From Arthrobacter globiformis (GTDB lineage: Bacteria; Actinomycetota; Actinomycetes; Actinomycetales; Micrococcaceae), in contig NZ_JAUSZX010000001.1 in NCBI RefSeq assembly GCF_030818015.1, forward strand, positions 682,001 to 746,000: a stretch of 64,000 bases of DNA. Reading direction: 5' to 3'. The notes below the pieces were generated by a model, which saw only the letters and a list, made by a program, of their open reading frames with translations, ran no database searches and was not told where the DNA came from. A program made the translations under genes and the position numbers. This document shows, piece after piece, positions 61,682 to 64,000 of the stretch (position 1 is its first letter; every line of letters begins with the position of its first letter).

Positions 61682-62611
61682 ATGACAGCCGACGAGTCAG
61701 CACTAACCCGTCCCCTGGTCTACGCCCACCGGGGTGCCAGCGCGGATTTCGCCGAGCACACCCGTGCCGCCTATCTCCGGGCGCTCGCCGACGGCGCGGA
61801 CGGTGTGGAATGCGATGTGCACCTCACCCGTGACCAGCACGTTGTCCTGCTGCACGACTCCAACCTGGACCGGACCTCGGACGGCACAGGCCCCGTGGCC
61901 GAACGGACCGTCGACCAGCTGCGGCTGCTGGATTTTTGCTCCTGGAAGGGCGTCCGGATCCCAGAGGCCTACGGGCCCAGATCCGAACAGTTCCTGGCCC
62001 TGCCGGACCTGCTGGACCTGCTGCGGGCCGCCGGGAGGGACATCGGGCTGGCCATCGAGCTGAAGCATCCCAGCCCCTACCAGCTGAAGCTGGAGGACAG
62101 GGTGCTGGAGGTGCTGCGGGCCGAAGGCTGGAACGCCGGGACGTCCAGGTTGGGCAACATCCGGGTGACCTTCATGAGCTTCAGCCCCGACTCGGTCAGG
62201 CACCTGCGCAAGGCCATCCCCGGCGAGTTCATCTGCCAGCTCGTGGATGACGTGAACGTCACCGGAATCCGTGAGGAACTGGGGCTGGGGCCTTTCACGG
62301 GCAGTGCCGTGGCCAACGTGATGAAGGCCGCGCAGCTGGAGGGTGAACGGATTATCAACGACGGCGAAGCGGGTATTGCCGGACCGGGCATCGACTACGT
62401 CCGCCAGCACGCCGGCACAGTGCGGCGCTGGTTGGATTCCGGCCGCCGATTCCGGGTCTGGACCGTGGACGAGGAAGACGACGTGGCGTTGTGCCGGGGC
62501 CTGGGCATCCATGAGATCACCACCAACCGGCCGGCTCAGGTCCTGGCCCAGCTCCGGCACCCAGCCCTGGCGGCAAGCTCGGCCACCACTCAATCACAGC
62601 CGCCGCTGTGA
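61682..62611 (+). CDS. Glycerophosphodiester phosphodiesterase
   Basis: 309-aa TIM-barrel enzyme hydrolysing glycerophosphodiesters to glycerol-3-phosphate plus alcohol. Catalytic motifs: AHRGASADFAEHT (His, Arg), DGVECDVHLTRDQ (Glu, Asp metal ligands) and VVLLHDSNLDRTSDG (general acid His). IGLAIELKHPS carries the next Glu. No signal peptide, so cytosolic. ATG 61682; GTG 61676 is an alternative. The stop codon lies inside a perfect 19-bp hairpin shared with the azlC start. Confidence 0.92.
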   Translation: MTADESALTRPLVYAHRGASADFAEHTRAAYLRALADGADGVECDVHLTRDQHVVLLHDSNLDRTSDGTGPVAERTVDQLRLLDFCSWKGVRIPEAYGPRSEQFLALPDLLDLLRAAGRDIGLAIELKHPSPYQLKLEDRVLEVLRAEGWNAGTSRLGNIRVTFMSFSPDSVRHLRKAIPGEFICQLVDDVNVTGIREELGLGPFTGSAVANVMKAAQLEGERIINDGEAGIAGPGIDYVRQHAGTVRRWLDSGRRFRVWTVDEEDDVALCRGLGIHEITTNRPAQVLAQLRHPALAASSATTQSQPPL

Positions 62612-62623
62612 TTGAGTGGTGGC
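62582..62623. repeat. Perfect 19-bp inverted repeat abutting azlC
   Basis: GCCACCACTCAATCACAGC at 62582-62600 pairs fully with 62605-62623 around the four-base loop CGCC. It spans the phosphodiesterase stop and ends one base before the azlC ATG (62624). It could act as a terminator or attenuator and, in mRNA, would hide the azlC ribosome-binding region. Confidence 0.85.
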
Positions 62624-63388
62624 ATGCCCATCACCTGGCCCCCGAAACTCCTGCGTTCCCCTGCGGTCCGCGTTGGCCTGTCCATCAGCGTCGCCACCGG
62701 CCTGTACGGGGTGTCCTTCGGTGCGCTCTCCGTGACCTCGGGCCTGGACTTCTGGCAGACCATGGCATTGAGCTTCCTGCTCTTCAGCGGCGGCTCCCAG
62801 TTTGCGTTCATCGGGGTAGTGGCCGGCGGCGGCTCGGGTTTCGCCGCCATGGGGGCCGCCACGCTGCTGGGAATGCGCAACGGGATATACGGAATGCAGC
62901 TCAACGTGCTGCTCCGGCCGCGGGGGTGGCGCCGGTACGCCGCCGCCCAGCTGACCATTGACGAGTCCACGGCCACAAGTACCGGGCAGTCCGATCCTGA
63001 CGAGCAGCACAGGGGCTTTTGGGCCGCGGGCATCGGCATCTTGGTCCTCTGGAATGTCTTCACCGCGGTGGGTGCACTGGCTGGAGGTGCGCTGGGAGAC
63101 CCGAAACAGTGGGGGCTCGACGGCGCGGCCGTCGCGGCGTTCCTCGGTCTGTTGTGGCCGCGGCTCAAGGGCCGGGAACCGGTGGCGATCGCCGTCGTCT
63201 GTGCCCTGGCAACTGTGCTGGCTGTGCCGTTCGTCCCGGCGGGCGTCCCCATCCTGATTGCCGCAGTGGTGGCCGCCGTCATCGGCTGGCTCAGCCATGG
63301 CCGCCAGGACGAAGGGCTTGAACCGGACATCGACCCCTATGCGGAGCGGCACCCCGGCCAGCACGCGGGCACCGGAGGTGCCACATGA
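62624..63388 (+). CDS. azlC: AzlC family branched-chain amino acid exporter subunit
   Basis: 254-aa membrane protein, the larger subunit of AzlCD/BrnFE exporters. It begins MPITWPPKLLRSPAVRVGLS, with family blocks YGVSFGALSVTSGL, SFLLFSGGSQFAFIGVV and AATLLGMRNGIYGMQL, then further helices. A TTG at 62612 is an alternative start. It couples to azlD by a 4-base overlap. The pair exports branched-chain amino acids or related metabolites; substrate not shown. Confidence 0.92.
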   Translation: MPITWPPKLLRSPAVRVGLSISVATGLYGVSFGALSVTSGLDFWQTMALSFLLFSGGSQFAFIGVVAGGGSGFAAMGAATLLGMRNGIYGMQLNVLLRPRGWRRYAAAQLTIDESTATSTGQSDPDEQHRGFWAAGIGILVLWNVFTAVGALAGGALGDPKQWGLDGAAVAAFLGLLWPRLKGREPVAIAVVCALATVLAVPFVPAGVPILIAAVVAAVIGWLSHGRQDEGLEPDIDPYAERHPGQHAGTGGAT

Positions 63389-63696
63389 GTCTGTGGGTGT
63401 GGTTGCTGCTCGCCTGCCTCTTCGCCTACGCATGGAAGCTGGTGGGCTACCTGCTCCCGGCCAGCCTGCTGCAGAACCCCAGAATGTCCCGGATGGCAGG
63501 AACCATGACCATCGGGTTGCTGGCGTCCCTGACGATCGTCAACACCCTGGCCAGCGGGCAGGCCCTGGTACCCGATGCCCGGCTGGGCGCCCTGGCGGCC
63601 GCAGCTGTGGCACTGTTCCTTCGGGCGCCCTTCCTGGTGGTTGTGCTGGCAGGGGCGGGAGCTGCGGCCTTGCTCCGGCTGGGTGGGTGGAACTGA
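63385..63696 (+). CDS. azlD: AzlD family exporter small subunit
   Basis: 103-aa protein with four hydrophobic helices (LWVWLLLACLFAYAWKLVGY, MTIGLLASLTIVNTLASG and so on), matching the AzlD/BrnE small subunit. The ATG overlaps the azlC stop (ATGA). It forms the two-component exporter with AzlC. Confidence 0.93.
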   Translation: MSLWVWLLLACLFAYAWKLVGYLLPASLLQNPRMSRMAGTMTIGLLASLTIVNTLASGQALVPDARLGALAAAAVALFLRAPFLVVVLAGAGAAALLRLGGWN

Positions 63697-63813
63697 GCAG
63701 CCGGGACGTCAGCCAGGCCGGTGTGACATTTGAGTGACGTGGATCACGGCCGTTGTATGCTCTAAGTAGCTAAGAAGCCAGCAGTCATAACCATTCAAGC
63801 GGTGAATGCAAAA

Positions 63814-64000
63814 ATGAAGGCCGTCAGCAGACTCTCGCGTACCCGTGCCACCGACGCGCCGTTCGAAATGAAAGCCCCGGTGGACATCGTCCTCGAGCAC
63901 CTGCGCCAGGTGGGCCCCGCGTTGGCCTCCCTGCGGAACGAATCCTCGCGCCTGGCTGGCTGGGGCGAGGAACTGGCCCGCCGCCTGATTTCCGGAAACC
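63814..64000 (+). CDS. SIS-domain phosphosugar isomerase-like protein (partial)
   Basis: The 5' end of a gene cut off by the window edge; 62 codons are visible from ATG 63814 (GTG 63802 in frame is an alternative). The sequence VDIVLEHLRQVGPALASLRN, LAGWGEELARRLISGN is the helical start of GmhA/DiaA-like SIS-domain proteins, whose nucleotide-sugar loop would come next. The sugar phosphate cannot be determined from this part. Confidence 0.6.
   Translation, partial: MKAVSRLSRTRATDAPFEMKAPVDIVLEHLRQVGPALASLRNESSRLAGWGEELARRLISGN

Overview
The window is chromosomal DNA of a high-GC actinobacterium. Gene content and protein style fit Arthrobacter/Pseudarthrobacter (Micrococcaceae): a DUF222/13E12 HNH protein, a LigD of polymerase-phosphoesterase-ligase order beside a Ku with a basic tail, a desferrioxamine-type desABCD cluster, and a fruR-fruK-fruA-ptsH locus. 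The genus is inferred from recall of families, not from a search. No rRNA, tRNA, CRISPR array, insertion sequence or prophage was found.

Layout. 0.1-2.3 kb: NicO-type Ni/Co permease, then a scar made of a TetR tail and the C-terminal half of an amidohydrolase, then a VOC protein. 2.4-11 kb: fructose/fructan island, with fructokinase, fructose ABC transporter (frcK-A-C-B on the minus strand), a divergent LacI regulator, a monooxygenase and a secreted GH32 levanase. Three near-identical LacI-type operators tie the ABC operon, the regulator and the levanase together. 11-17 kb: lipoprotein, 4-alpha-glucanotransferase and a secreted modular alpha-amylase with its own LacI-type operator. 17-26 kb: beta-propeller lactonase, PrmC-like methyltransferase, a frameshifted DUF222/HNH gene with a duplicated upstream element, stress-type small proteins, aldo/keto reductase, CDP-alcohol phosphotransferase, dodecin. 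25.4-29.7 kb: GntR regulator divergent from a four-carbon acid-sugar operon (kinase, dehydrogenase, class II aldolase). 29.8-32.5 kb: acyltransferase 3, GNAT protein and two small hypotheticals. 32.7-38.2 kb: hydroxamate siderophore operon desABCD behind an iron-box-like sequence. 38-43.4 kb: SDR, FUSC-like membrane protein, MHS-family transporter, small membrane and hypothetical genes. 43.5-47.5 kb: NHEJ pair ligD/ku. 47.6-53 kb: SRPBCC protein, then the PTS fructose operon and ptsH. 53.2-57.6 kb: esterase, and a beta-phosphoglucomutase/GH65 phosphorylase operon with a LacI-type operator and a long structured leader. 57.6-64 kb: an MFS remnant, hypotheticals, pxpA, DUF445, a glycerophosphodiesterase, azlCD, and the 5' end of a SIS-domain gene cut by the window edge.

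The dominant theme is carbohydrate use. External fructan is hydrolysed by the levanase. Fructose can enter by an ABC transporter plus fructokinase or by the PTS plus 1-phosphofructokinase. Starch and maltodextrin are handled by amylase and MalQ, and an alpha-linked disaccharide by GH65 plus beta-PGM. No clearly undescribed multi-gene system is visible. The most informative signals are the shared LacI regulon, two deletion scars, a GH32 enzyme with an apparently nested double insert, the frameshifted HNH gene with its duplicated element, and a perfect 19-bp hairpin abutting the azlC start codon.
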